Below are positions 42,238 through 51,150 of a stretch of DNA of 64,000 bases, in pieces. The notes under the pieces were generated by a model, which made no database searches, was not told the origin of the DNA, and saw only the letters and a list, made by a program, of their open reading frames with translations. Position 1 is the stretch's first letter, and each line of letters starts with the position of its first letter. The position numbers and the translations under genes were made by a program. The stretch is from an uncultured Amylibacter sp. (GTDB lineage Bacteria > Pseudomonadota > Alphaproteobacteria > Rhodobacterales > Rhodobacteraceae). The stretch is taken from NCBI GenBank assembly GCA_959347345.1, contig OY365738.1:1884501-1948500 (forward strand), read 5' to 3'.

Positions 42238-43175
42238 CCATGTTTGATGGATATATTATGGTGGATTGGTCGGCGGCGAATAGCCGAACAACAGGTGCAG
42301 ATTCTATCTGGGTTGCCGAATTGCTAGGGGATTTGACACAAATAAAATTAATGAATTACCCAACCCGCACCTGCGTCCGTAAATATCTAAAAAGCATAAT
42401 GAAAGAAGCCACTGAAAAAAATCATCGCTTACTTATTGGTTTTGATTTTCCCTTTGGCTATCCTGCTAATGCTTATAGTAAGTTTTGTTTTAAGGATTAC
42501 AATAATTGGTGTAGTCTTTCGCAGTTTATACATGATAAAATTACGGATACTGATAAGAACAAAAATAATCGTTTTGATGTTGCCTCTGATTTCAATAAAT
42601 GTTTCTCCGATAATAATGGTCCATTTTGGGGTCGTCCAACTGATAAAAAAAATAAAGATAAATACCCCTACTTAAAAAATGAAAACCCAAAAATATATAA
42701 TGAAAAATTAATTTCGGAATTTCGCCATGTTGAAGACAAGCTAAAAGAACAAACTGGAAAACAAGCAAAATCTGTTTGGCAGTTATTTAGTGGTGTTACT
42801 GTTGGTTCGCAAACTCTAATGGGTATTCCTACTTTGCGTAAATTAAAGAAATACACGAATTGTGCGATTTGGCCTTTTGAAAGCATAGATAACAAAAGCA
42901 AACATGTGATTGCCGAAATATATCCCTCTATATGGAAAAGCAAAGAAGAGGACAAAAGAAACCTTGGGTTGGTAAAAGACGCGGGGCAAGTTAAAACTGT
43001 TGTTGAACAAATCTTCTGCCATGATAGGGACGATAGCTTGCAAGACCTTTTTAATGCACCCAATAGCTACGGTGAAAATATCACAGAAAAAGAGGGTTGG
43101 ATTCTTGGTGCTGATGAGACAGGCAAACCCGCAAAACTGATTACATCTAACAGACCTTACATACTCTATGACTGA
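42234..43175 (+). CDS. unrecognised protein in the cobalamin operon, probable RNase H-like fold
   Basis: A 313-residue soluble protein. It opens with FDGYIMVDWSAANSR and GADSIWVAEL (Asp11), then LIGFDFPFGYP (Asp71). About residue 225 AEIYPSIWK is followed by KDAGQVKTVVEQIF and HDRDDSLQDLF. Strand-Asp, strand-Asp and a late D-x2-D pair are the arrangement of DUF429/RuvC-fold proteins. I recall D-W-S-A-A / G-A-D-S-I-W proteins in other alphaproteobacteria under varying names, without known function. It overlaps cbiX by 4 bases and cobH by 8, so it is co-expressed with corrin synthesis. It is A+T-richer than both neighbours. Confidence 0.8.
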   Translation: MTMFDGYIMVDWSAANSRTTGADSIWVAELLGDLTQIKLMNYPTRTCVRKYLKSIMKEATEKNHRLLIGFDFPFGYPANAYSKFCFKDYNNWCSLSQFIHDKITDTDKNKNNRFDVASDFNKCFSDNNGPFWGRPTDKKNKDKYPYLKNENPKIYNEKLISEFRHVEDKLKEQTGKQAKSVWQLFSGVTVGSQTLMGIPTLRKLKKYTNCAIWPFESIDNKSKHVIAEIYPSIWKSKEEDKRNLGLVKDAGQVKTVVEQIFCHDRDDSLQDLFNAPNSYGENITEKEGWILGADETGKPAKLITSNRPYILYD

Positions 43176-43815
43176 TTCAATGCTCCCACTAAACTACATC
43201 CGCGACCCCGAAAAAATTTACCAACAGTCTTTTGCTATTGTGAAGGGTGAGGCCGACCTGTCGCAGTTCCCCGCCGACCAACATCCGCTTATCACGCGGC
43301 TTATCCACGCCTGTGGCATGCCTGATATTACCGATGATATTTGCCTATCAAACAATCTTATGACCACGGCGCAAACCGCGCTAAACACCAGCGCAAAAAT
43401 CCTTTGCGATTGTGAAATGACGGCGGCGGGGATTATCAAACGCAAGCTACCCCGCCATACAAAAATCATAACCACCTTGAATGATGCGACCACCCCGACC
43501 CTGGCAAAACAAATCCAAAACACCCGTAGTGCGGCGGCGGTTGAGCTCTGGCAGCCGCATATTAAAGGCGCAATCATAGCCATCGGCAACGCCCCAACCG
43601 CCCTGTTTCATCTGCTGGAATTGCTGGCGGAGTGGCAGGAAAAACCCGCATGTATTTTGGGATTTCCTGTCGGCTTTGTCGGCGCGGCCGAGAGCAAAAT
43701 CGCATTGGCGAACAACCCGTTTAACATCCCCTTTGCCACGCTTCATGGACGACGCGGAGGCACGGCAATTACCGCCGCCGCCGTCAATGGGCTGGTCAGT
43801 GGATTGGGGGTTTAA
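43168..43815 (+). CDS. cobH: precorrin-8X methylmutase
   Basis: Moves the C11 methyl group to C12 to make hydrogenobyrinic (or cobyrinic) acid. 215 residues with the catalytic His47 in LITRLIHACGMPDI. The family segments follow: AKILCDCEMTAAGI, SAAAVELWQPHIKGAIIAIGNAPTAL (in parts), CILGFPVGFVGAAESK and LHGRRGGTAITAAAVNGL. It overlaps the unrecognised gene before it by 8 bases and is followed one base later by cobL. Confidence 0.95.
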   Translation: MTDSMLPLNYIRDPEKIYQQSFAIVKGEADLSQFPADQHPLITRLIHACGMPDITDDICLSNNLMTTAQTALNTSAKILCDCEMTAAGIIKRKLPRHTKIITTLNDATTPTLAKQIQNTRSAAAVELWQPHIKGAIIAIGNAPTALFHLLELLAEWQEKPACILGFPVGFVGAAESKIALANNPFNIPFATLHGRRGGTAITAAAVNGLVSGLGV

Positions 43816-43816
43816 T

Positions 43817-45022
43817 ATGAAAAACCCGTGGCTTCATATTATCGGCATAGGCGAGGATGGCTTGGAGTCGCTCCTCCCCCTTGCCCGCACCGCATTAAAA
43901 ACCGCCGATATTATCATCGGTGATTCGCGCCATTTGAACGCGGTGAAAGATTTCACGCCCAGCGCAAAACAAATCCCATGGCCTAGCCCCTTTGACGCAT
44001 TAACCGATACGGTTTTATCGCATCAAAACGATAGGGTCGCCCTTCTTGCCACGGGCGATCCGCTCTGGTATTCCATCGGGGCGATTTATGCACGGCTCAT
44101 CACACCCGAAGATATTATTTTTTATCCGCAAATATCCGCCTTTCAATGGGCGGCGGCGCGGATGGGCTGGAGCTTGGCGGGGGTGGAAACTTTGAGCCTG
44201 CACGGTCGCCCCCTGCAAACAATCATCCCGTTTATTCAGCCAAACCAACGCCTGCTTATCCTAACCGATGCAAACAGCAATCCGCAGGCGGTTGCCGAAC
44301 TTTTAACCACGCACAATTATGGCAATTCCAAACTATCGGCGCTGTCGCATTTGGGCAGTCCCCGTGAAAAACAATTCCACGGCTTGGCGAAAGAGTGGAG
44401 CGAAACCGTCCCCGATTTTCATACTCTTGCGATTCATTGTATCGCCGATAAAACCGCAATTCCAACGCCGAAGACAGGCCTGCCTGATGGCTGTTTTACC
44501 CATGATGGCACGATGACCAAACAAGATATTCGCGCGATAACTCTGGCGAAATTAATCCCCTTGCCACGTGCGAGGTTGTGGGATGTGGGCTGTGGCTGTG
44601 GCTCTGTCGCGATTGAATGGATGCGCAGCGCGCGGGGGGCAACCGCGATTGGTATTGAACCGCGCGAAGATAGACGCGCCCTGACCGCGCAAAACGCACT
44701 GGCACTTGGCACGCCCAGTTTGGATATTCGGGCCGGGCATGCGCCCGCGGCTTTGATAGATTTACCCACCCCCGATGCGGTTTTTATTGGCGGCGGAGTC
44801 TCCGTGGAGACCGCCGAATTTTGCCTGAAGGCTCTGCCACCATCGGGGCGACTGGTTTGCAATGCGGTGACCTTGGAATCCGAACAAATATTGGCGGATT
44901 TATACATGCGGTTTGGCGGTCATTTAACGCGTTTGCAATGCGCACGGGCCGAACCTATTGGCAGTAAAATCGGCTGGCGAGCTGCGATGCCCGTCACCCA
45001 GTGGAGCATTATAAAATCATGA
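43817..45022 (+). CDS. cobL: precorrin-6Y C5,15-methyltransferase (decarboxylating)
   Basis: A 401-residue two-domain protein, CbiE plus CbiT. The N-terminal tetrapyrrole methylase (IIGIGEDGLESLLPLAR, IIGDSRHLN, LLATGDPLWYSIG) methylates C5/C15. The C-terminal domain (LWDVGCGCGSVAIEWMR, DAVFIGGGVS) is a SAM methyltransferase that also decarboxylates. ATG 43817 lies one base after the cobH stop; the open frame upstream overlaps cobH and is not coding. Its TGA overlaps cobI (ATGA). Confidence 0.95.
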   Translation: MKNPWLHIIGIGEDGLESLLPLARTALKTADIIIGDSRHLNAVKDFTPSAKQIPWPSPFDALTDTVLSHQNDRVALLATGDPLWYSIGAIYARLITPEDIIFYPQISAFQWAAARMGWSLAGVETLSLHGRPLQTIIPFIQPNQRLLILTDANSNPQAVAELLTTHNYGNSKLSALSHLGSPREKQFHGLAKEWSETVPDFHTLAIHCIADKTAIPTPKTGLPDGCFTHDGTMTKQDIRAITLAKLIPLPRARLWDVGCGCGSVAIEWMRSARGATAIGIEPREDRRALTAQNALALGTPSLDIRAGHAPAALIDLPTPDAVFIGGGVSVETAEFCLKALPPSGRLVCNAVTLESEQILADLYMRFGGHLTRLQCARAEPIGSKIGWRAAMPVTQWSIIKS

Positions 45023-45723
45023 AAAAAGGCATCCTATACGGTCTCGGGCTGGGCCCGGGCGATCCCGAATTGATAACATTAAAGGCGCATAATTTGATTA
45101 AAACTGCCCGCGTCATTGCCTATCCAACGCTGGAGTCTGGCGCGAGTTTTGCCCGTTCCATCATTGCCGATTTCCTGCCCAAAGAGGTAGAGGAAATCAC
45201 CATCCCAATCCCGATGAGCAATACGCGGGAGCTGGCACAGGCCGCCTATGATACAGGTGCAAAACAAATTGCCGAGCGATTAAACACAGGCACGGATGTT
45301 TTGGTATTGTGTGAGGGTGACCCATTTTTCTATGGCTCTTTTATGTATTTATTCGCGCGACTGGCACCGCAATTTGACACGCGGGTTATCGCGGGGGTGA
45401 CGTCTCTGTCCGCCTGTGCCGCCGCGATTCCCGCCCCCCTTTGTGCGCGGAATGAAACCCTGACGGTTATTCCTGCGCCGATGGAGGCGGCAGATTTGAT
45501 GGCGACAATAAAGGCGGCTGGCTCTTGCGCGATTATTAAATTGGGGCGACATTTGCCAAAGGTTCAGGGGATTTTGCGCGACTTGGGGTTAGAGGATTAC
45601 GCGACCTATATTGAACGCGCGACCCTGCCCACGGAGAAAATAATGCCCTTGGCAGAGACCTGCGATCCCGCCCCGTATTTTTCTATGATTATCGTTAATA
45701 AAGGAAGCGACCCATGGCTGTAA
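45019..45723 (+). CDS. cobI: precorrin-2 C20-methyltransferase
   Basis: First methylation after precorrin-2. 234 residues with GLGLGPGDPELITLKA, LVLCEGDPFFYGSFMYLFARL, IAGVTSLSACAAA and the late TYIERATLPTEKI, all typical for CobI/CbiL. It starts within the cobL stop (ATGA) and ends 10 bases inside the cbiG-cobJ gene. Genes for CobG or CobZ, CobF, CobK and CbiD were not found in the window. Confidence 0.94.
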   Translation: MKKGILYGLGLGPGDPELITLKAHNLIKTARVIAYPTLESGASFARSIIADFLPKEVEEITIPIPMSNTRELAQAAYDTGAKQIAERLNTGTDVLVLCEGDPFFYGSFMYLFARLAPQFDTRVIAGVTSLSACAAAIPAPLCARNETLTVIPAPMEAADLMATIKAAGSCAIIKLGRHLPKVQGILRDLGLEDYATYIERATLPTEKIMPLAETCDPAPYFSMIIVNKGSDPWL

Positions 45724-47585
45724 AATCGTCTATGAAAAACTCTGTAAAACCCGTCATCTTATGCCTATCTGCGGGTGGGGAATCCGTGGCAAAAACCCTT
45801 GCCAAATCGCACGGCTTTGCGATTCACGGACGCTCTGGGCGGGTGAAAACCGCCGATGTTTTCTTTGATAATACGCTGGAACATATCGCCAGTTTATTTT
45901 GTGCAGGCACACCTATCATCGGGCTTTGCGCGGCGGGGATTCTTATCCGAGCGGTTGCCCCGCACCTGCGTGATAAAAAAACAGAGCCGGCGATTATCGC
46001 GATATCAGATGATGGGAAAAGCGTCATTCCCCTGCTGGGCGGGCATCACGGTGGCAATAATTTGGCGCGGAAAATTGCCGCGGATTTGAACGGACACGCG
46101 GGGATTACCACGGCGGGTGATATTGCCTTTGGCGTGGCTTTAGATGAACCGCCAATAGGCTGGCGTTTGGGAAATCCCCATGACGCGGCGGGGTTTATGG
46201 CGAATATATTGGCACAGCGAGACGCAGGAGTCGCAGTGGATTTTCAAGTGGAAACCGATGAAATAAAAACATGGCTCGCTCCCCTATTAAATTCCACCGC
46301 CCCACATTTAAAAACACATTTAAAAATAACCTGCACCGATAAACCGATGATGGGCGATGAGAGCCATTTGATTTTTCATCCGCAAAATTTAGCCCTTGGG
46401 TTGGGCTGTATCCGTGGCGCGGACATAAACGAAATCTGGGATTTAATAACAGACACTTTACGCACCAATACCCTATCGCCATTTTGTATCGCCTGCCTCG
46501 GCTCGCTGGATGTGAAGGCGGACGAAGCCGCATTAAACGCTGTCGCGATAAAATTAAATATCCCCTATCGCGTATTCAGCGCGGCGGAGTGTGAGACGCA
46601 AAAACACCGCCTAACCTCCCCATCAAAAACCGTCTTTGCCGAAGTTGGATGTCATAGCGTATCCGAGGCCTCTGCCATGTTAATCGCCAATGGCGACCTT
46701 ATCGTGCCAAAACAAAAGAACATAAATGCAACCTGCGCCCTTGCCAAATCCCCCGCGCCAATAACCGAAATAAACGGACGCAAACGCGGACAATTGGCGT
46801 TAATCGGTATCGGGCCAGGGCAGGCGGAATGGCGCACGCCAGAGGCGTCTCGTCTCATCGCACAAGCAGACGAATTGGTCGGCTACGGATTTTATATTGA
46901 CCTTTTGGGCGCGGCGGCACGGGGCAAAACCCACAAACCATTCCCATTGGGGGCAGAGGAAGACCGCTGTCGTTACGCCTTGGAACAGGCGGCAAAGGGA
47001 AAAAATATCGCGCTGATTTGCTCGGGCGATTCGGGGATTTACGCCATGGGTGCGCTGGTGTTTGAACTGCTGGATTGTGATAAAACCCTATCCCCCGCCG
47101 CGAAAAGGGTTGAGGTTTTATCGGCGCCAGGTATCAGTGCTTTACAGGCGGCGGCGGCGCGAATCGGCGCACCTTTGGGGCATGATTTCTGTGCGATTTC
47201 TTTGTCGGATTTATTGACCCCCCGCGCCGATATTATCAATCGTTTACGCACCGCCGCGCTGGGCGATTTTGTTATCGCCCTGTATAATCCCGTATCAAAA
47301 ACCCGCACCGAATTGTTGAATACCGCACGGGAGATTTTACTGGAACACCGCCCATCGAACACCCCCGTTTTGATTGCCAGAGCCTTAGGACGGGCGGAAG
47401 AATCCCTGCGAATCGTTAATCTGGGCGATTTACAAACCAAGGATGTTGATATGATGTGTCTGGTTCTTATCGGGGCGAAAAACACCAAAGCCCTGCAAAC
47501 GGGCGATGGGCGGGTGCGGCTTTATACACCTCGCGGCTACGCTGCCAAAAATAAAAATACCACTGCTGAGAAAAAAGGAAATTAA
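45714..47585 (+). CDS. fusion: cobalt-precorrin-5A hydrolase (CbiG) and precorrin-3B C17-methyltransferase (CobJ)
   Basis: A 623-residue two-enzyme protein. Residues about 10-340 are CbiG (LCAAGILIRAVAPHL, VIPLLGGHHGGNNLAR, GLGCIRGA, CIACLGSLDVKADEAAL, FAEVGCHSVSEASAML), which opens the ring lactone in the cobalt-early pathway. Residues about 360-605 are CobJ/CbiH (LALIGIGPGQAEWRTPEA, ELVGYGFYIDLL, ALICSGDSGIYAMGALVFE, VLSAPGISALQAAAARIGAPLGHD, FVIALYNPVSKTR). Both halves keep their motifs. It overlaps cobI by 10 bases and is followed 3 bases later by cobM. CbiG with CbiX indicates an anaerobic-type chemistry. Confidence 0.93.
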   Translation: MAVKSSMKNSVKPVILCLSAGGESVAKTLAKSHGFAIHGRSGRVKTADVFFDNTLEHIASLFCAGTPIIGLCAAGILIRAVAPHLRDKKTEPAIIAISDDGKSVIPLLGGHHGGNNLARKIAADLNGHAGITTAGDIAFGVALDEPPIGWRLGNPHDAAGFMANILAQRDAGVAVDFQVETDEIKTWLAPLLNSTAPHLKTHLKITCTDKPMMGDESHLIFHPQNLALGLGCIRGADINEIWDLITDTLRTNTLSPFCIACLGSLDVKADEAALNAVAIKLNIPYRVFSAAECETQKHRLTSPSKTVFAEVGCHSVSEASAMLIANGDLIVPKQKNINATCALAKSPAPITEINGRKRGQLALIGIGPGQAEWRTPEASRLIAQADELVGYGFYIDLLGAAARGKTHKPFPLGAEEDRCRYALEQAAKGKNIALICSGDSGIYAMGALVFELLDCDKTLSPAAKRVEVLSAPGISALQAAAARIGAPLGHDFCAISLSDLLTPRADIINRLRTAALGDFVIALYNPVSKTRTELLNTAREILLEHRPSNTPVLIARALGRAEESLRIVNLGDLQTKDVDMMCLVLIGAKNTKALQTGDGRVRLYTPRGYAAKNKNTTAEKKGN

Positions 47586-47588
47586 AAT

Positions 47589-48383
47589 ATGACCGTTTAT
47601 TTTATTGGTGCTGGGCCGGGCGATCCAGAGCTGATTACCCTCAAAGCCCAACGTTTGATTCGGGCGTGTCCCGTGTGTCTCTATGCTGGTTCGCTAGTGC
47701 CAGAAGCGATAATTAAACAAGCCCCCAAAGACGCAATCATCCGTGATACCGCCGCCATGACTCTGCAAGACACCCACGCAATCATCAAAACCGCCAGCCA
47801 AAAAAACCAAGACGTCGCCCGCGTTCATTCGGGCGACCCATCGCTTTACGGCGCGATTGCCGAACAAATCCGCCTGTTAAAAGCCGACGGAATTGATTAT
47901 CAAATCATCCCAGGTGTGCCAGCCTATGCCGCCGCCGCGGCCGTATTGGGGCAGGAATTAACCATCCCCGAAATCGCGCAATCCATCGTTTTAACCCGAA
48001 TGTCGATGCAATCGACTTCCATGCCATCGGGCGAGACCTTGGATAATTTTGCCCGCACGGGTGCGACCTTGGCGATTCATCTGGCGATTCGCAATATGCG
48101 AGAAATTGAACGGGTGCTGACCCCGCATTATGGTGCGGACTGCGCCGTGGTGGTTGCCTATCGCGTTGGCTGGCCTGACCAGTTAATTCTGCGAGGCACG
48201 CTATCCACGATTCGCGACTTGGTACGCAAAGCGAAAATCACCCGCACCGCGTTGATTCTGGTCGGACCTGCTTTGGATGATTCCCTGCACGAATTTAAGG
48301 ACAGTGCGCTCTACGATGCCGATAAACCCCATGTTTTGCGCCCGGTTAAAGGCGCGACTTTGATAGAGGATTTTAACACATAA
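47589..48383 (+). CDS. cobM: precorrin-4 C11-methyltransferase
   Basis: 264-residue SAM methyltransferase: VYFIGAGPGDPELITLKAQRL, CLYAGSLVPEAI, ARVHSGDPSLYGAIAEQI, IPGVPAYAAAAA, then TRMSMQSTSMPSGETL and a CbiF-type tail (YRVGWPDQLILRGTL). AGGAAAT precedes the ATG. It is the last recognised corrin gene of the operon; the epimerase follows after 9 bases on the same strand. Confidence 0.95.
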   Translation: MTVYFIGAGPGDPELITLKAQRLIRACPVCLYAGSLVPEAIIKQAPKDAIIRDTAAMTLQDTHAIIKTASQKNQDVARVHSGDPSLYGAIAEQIRLLKADGIDYQIIPGVPAYAAAAAVLGQELTIPEIAQSIVLTRMSMQSTSMPSGETLDNFARTGATLAIHLAIRNMREIERVLTPHYGADCAVVVAYRVGWPDQLILRGTLSTIRDLVRKAKITRTALILVGPALDDSLHEFKDSALYDADKPHVLRPVKGATLIEDFNT

Positions 48384-48392
48384 GCCACGCCC

Positions 48393-49370
48393 ATGATTAA
48401 AACCTTTCACGATAGCTTTGCCCTAAAAACTCCGTTTGTTTTATCACGCGGGGCGAAAACCACGGCCGAAGTCGTGCGGGTGGAAATCACGCGGGGGGGC
48501 GTTACAGGGCGCGGCGAATCTGTGCCTTATGCACGGTATGGGGAGTCCGTGGAATCGGTTATCGCGCAGATAAAGACCCTGCCCGCCAAAACAACCCTTG
48601 CCCAATTACAAACCCTTCTGCCCGCAGGGGCGGCGCGGAATGCGGTGGATTGTGCGCTCTGGGATTTGTGGGCAAAGCAAACGGGTAAAGCAGTTTGGCA
48701 AAAGCTGGGTTTGGCGAAACCCACACCGCAAACCACGACTTTTACCCTGTCTTTGGATACCCCCGATGCCATGTATAAACAGGCAAAAGCCGCGCAAAAA
48801 TATCCGATTTTGAAAATAAAACTGGGCGCGGGGGCTACCGATTGCGAGTGCCTATCCGCCGTTCGCCGTGCCGTGCCAGAGGCTAAATTAATCGTTGATG
48901 CGAATGAGGGGTGGGATGCAAACGATTATATCCGTCTTTTGCCGACCTTACAACAAACCAACGTTTGGATATTGGAACAGCCTTTTCCCGCCGATAATGA
49001 CGCGATTTTAACCGATTTACCCCGCCCGATTTGCGTCTGTGCCGATGAATCTTGCCATACCGCAAAAGACCTCGTGCATTTGATAAAAAAATATGATATG
49101 GTGAATATCAAATTGGATAAGACTGGCGGGCTCAGCGCGGCGGCGCGGCTTTACAAATCCGCCCGTGCCTTGGATTTTGCGATTATGGTTGGCTGTATGG
49201 TTGGCACTTCGCTGGCCATGGCACCTGCGGTTTTGCTGGCAAGCGATTGCACGGTGGCAGATCTTGACGCGCCGTTGTTATTGGCGCGGGATCGCGTGGC
49301 AGGCTTATCTTATAAAGGCGGATATGTTCATCCGCCACACACAAACCTTTGGGGGAATGAAAATGAATAA
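48393..49370 (+). CDS. dipeptide (L-Ala-D/L-Glu type) epimerase
   Basis: A 325-residue enolase-superfamily enzyme. It has the K-x-K pair in ILKIKLGA, metal ligands in IVDANEGWDAND (Asp), ILEQPF (Glu) and CADESCH (Asp), and the opposing Lys in NIKLDKTGGL, the pattern of muropeptide dipeptide epimerases (YcjG/DgcA). It recycles murein dipeptides or acts on N-acyl-D-Glu. It overlaps the D-amino acid aminotransferase by 8 bases (start 49363), so both are likely to work on D-amino acids. Its link to the cobalamin operon seems to be by position only. Confidence 0.9.
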   Translation: MIKTFHDSFALKTPFVLSRGAKTTAEVVRVEITRGGVTGRGESVPYARYGESVESVIAQIKTLPAKTTLAQLQTLLPAGAARNAVDCALWDLWAKQTGKAVWQKLGLAKPTPQTTTFTLSLDTPDAMYKQAKAAQKYPILKIKLGAGATDCECLSAVRRAVPEAKLIVDANEGWDANDYIRLLPTLQQTNVWILEQPFPADNDAILTDLPRPICVCADESCHTAKDLVHLIKKYDMVNIKLDKTGGLSAAARLYKSARALDFAIMVGCMVGTSLAMAPAVLLASDCTVADLDAPLLLARDRVAGLSYKGGYVHPPHTNLWGNENE

Positions 49371-50220
49371 TGAGAGAATAGTCTATGTCAATGGCGATTG
49401 GCTGGCCGAATCTGACGCAAAAATATCGGTCTTTGACCGTGGGTTTTTAATGGCCGACGGTGTTTATGAAGTGACAACCGTGCTGGACGGCTGTTTGATT
49501 GATTTTGACGGGCATGTGCAACGTTTGCATCGCTCTCTGGCGGAATTAAATATGCGCACCCCGTGTTCCGAGGCGGATCTTTTGGCGATTCATCGCGATT
49601 TGGTGGCAAAGAATAATTTGTCTGAAGGCACGGTTTATCTGCAAATAACCCGCGGTGTTGTTGATCGTGATTTTGTCCAAGATAATACACCCGCACCGAC
49701 ATTGGTTCTTTTCACGCAAGAGAATAATTTAATCAATAGCCCCGCCGCCACACGCGGTTTGCGGGTGATGACTCTGCCTGATTTGCGCTGGCATAGGCGT
49801 GATATTAAAACCATACAACTGCTCTATCCCTCCATGGCGAAAACCGCGGCAAAGGCGGGTGGGTTTGACGATGCGTGGTTGGTGGAAGATGGGTTTATCA
49901 CCGAAGGCTCTTCCAATAACGCCTATATTGTTAAGGACGGTGCGATTATCACCCGCCAGTTAAGCCACGATATTTTGGCAGGGATTACCCGCAGGGCGGT
50001 GCTGGATGTTGCGGGGGAACACGGATTAAAAGTGGTGGAACGGGCGTTCAGTTTGGACGAGGTTATGGCCGCGCAGGAGGCGTTTATCACCAGTGCCTCT
50101 ACCTTTGTTTTGGGGGTGGTCGGTGTCGATGATAAACAAATTGGCAACGGGCAGGTGGGCGATTTAACCAAACGTCTGCGGGAGTTGTATATTGAAAATG
50201 CACAGAGACTTGCCAAATAA
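49363..50220 (+). CDS. dat: D-amino acid aminotransferase
   Basis: A fold-type IV PLP enzyme of 285 residues: [32 protein letters not shown] (in parts), the PLP Lys in [14 protein letters not shown], and [14 protein letters not shown] with the late [13 protein letters not shown]. It interconverts D-alanine and D-glutamate with their 2-keto acids. ATG 49363 has GGGGGA six bases upstream; ATG 49357 in the same frame is possible. The stop shares its last A with the smpB start (TAATG). Confidence 0.9.
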   Translation: MNNERIVYVNGDWLAESDAKISVFDRGFLMADGVYEVTTVLDGCLIDFDGHVQRLHRSLAELNMRTPCSEADLLAIHRDLVAKNNLSEGTVYLQITRGVVDRDFVQDNTPAPTLVLFTQENNLINSPAATRGLRVMTLPDLRWHRRDIKTIQLLYPSMAKTAAKAGGFDDAWLVEDGFITEGSSNNAYIVKDGAIITRQLSHDILAGITRRAVLDVAGEHGLKVVERAFSLDEVMAAQEAFITSASTFVLGVVGVDDKQIGNGQVGDLTKRLRELYIENAQRLAK

Positions 50221-50690
50221 TGAAACCGAAAAAACCCGATAATAACAAACGCATTGCCGAAAATCGCCGCGCACGATATGATTATGCGGTGGAGGATACT
50301 TTGGAATGCGGCATGATGTTAGAGGGCTCAGAAGTGAAATCTTTACGCGAAGGGTCTGCCAATATAGCCGAGTCCTATGTCGCGGTTGAGAATGGCGAGC
50401 TATGGTTAATCAACGGTTATATCGGTGCCTATAAACAGGCAAAAACTTTCGGGCATGAAGAAAAGCGGCGGCGCAAATTATTAGCATCACGCCGTGAAAT
50501 CGCAAAATTATTCCAAGCAACAGGACGGCAAGGCATGACCCTCGTGCCATTAAAAATGTATTTTAACGACCGCGGTCGGGTGAAAATCCTAGTCGGAGTT
50601 GCCAAAGGCAAACAAAAAGCCGACAAGAGAGAAACCGAAAAACAACGCGATTGGGCAAAACAGAAGTCTCGCCTCATGCGCGGGAATTAA
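50220..50690 (+). CDS. smpB: SsrA-binding protein SmpB
   Basis: Binds tmRNA in trans-translation. 156 residues with [20 protein letters not shown] (in parts), [59 protein letters not shown] and the basic C-terminal tail [14 protein letters not shown]. It begins at the stop of dat. The tmRNA gene was not seen in the window. A heptamer array begins at its stop codon. Confidence 0.96.
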   Translation: MKPKKPDNNKRIAENRRARYDYAVEDTLECGMMLEGSEVKSLREGSANIAESYVAVENGELWLINGYIGAYKQAKTFGHEEKRRRKLLASRREIAKLFQATGRQGMTLVPLKMYFNDRGRVKILVGVAKGKQKADKRETEKQRDWAKQKSRLMRGN

Positions 50691-50730
50691 CGATTAACGA
50701 TTAGTGATTAGTGATTAATGATTAATGATG
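50687..50730 (+). repeat. 7-bp tandem repeat (ATTAACG/GTGATTA)n
   Basis: Six units: ATTAACG twice, TTAGTGA twice, TTAATGA twice, starting at the stop of smpB. Border of copy C of the dispersed element. Confidence 0.92.
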
Positions 50731-51020
50731 CCCTTTGGGTCTTCGTAATCGCTATGCGATACCGACCAGCGTGGTCTTTTGTGCGTAGCCCCCGCTTCGC
50801 GGGAGCATGCCAAAAGCCCTTGGGTTTCAAGACTATAGTTATTTCTTAAATTTATTTAGACACTATACAAGACGCTGAGCCAAACCCCAGCCAAAAAATA
50901 GCCCGTCCAGCTCTCCGCAGGAGGGGTGGGCGGGCGGGCGACATTTCGAAGTGGCTTGCCACAAAGAAATGGCGCAACAAAAAACCTCTATCCTTAACCT
51001 CTCATAACCAGCCCCCAATT
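50731..51020 (-). repeat. dispersed intergenic element, copy C core
   Basis: Reverse-complement match of 5770-6058. From left: TGCCCTTTGGGTCTTCGTAA, the module GGTCTTTTGTGCGTAGCCC (also at 1115-1166), GGTTTCAAGACTATAG and TAAATTTATTTAGAC. The C-rich block CTCTCCGCAGGAGGGGTGGG and the hairpin CATTTC-GAA-GTGGC-TT-GCCAC-AAA-GAAATG follow. It holds no gene; the whole 460-bp smpB-pyc interval is this element plus about 80 bp of A+T-rich leader for pyc. Confidence 0.8.
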
Positions 51021-51068
51021 CTTAACAACCAATCACTAATAACTAACAACTAACAACTAATAACTAAA
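51021..51068 (-). repeat. 7-bp tandem repeat (TAACTAA/TAACAAC)n
   Basis: Five to six units, reverse complement in sense to the array at 50687. Second border of copy C, 80 bases before pyc. Confidence 0.9.
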
Positions 51069-51150
51069 CCCTCTTGGCTTTTTCGTTTTTTTTGCTATTA
51101 TATTAAATGTCGCCACTTTTCAAACCCTCAAAAAAACCACGAGAAAATCC

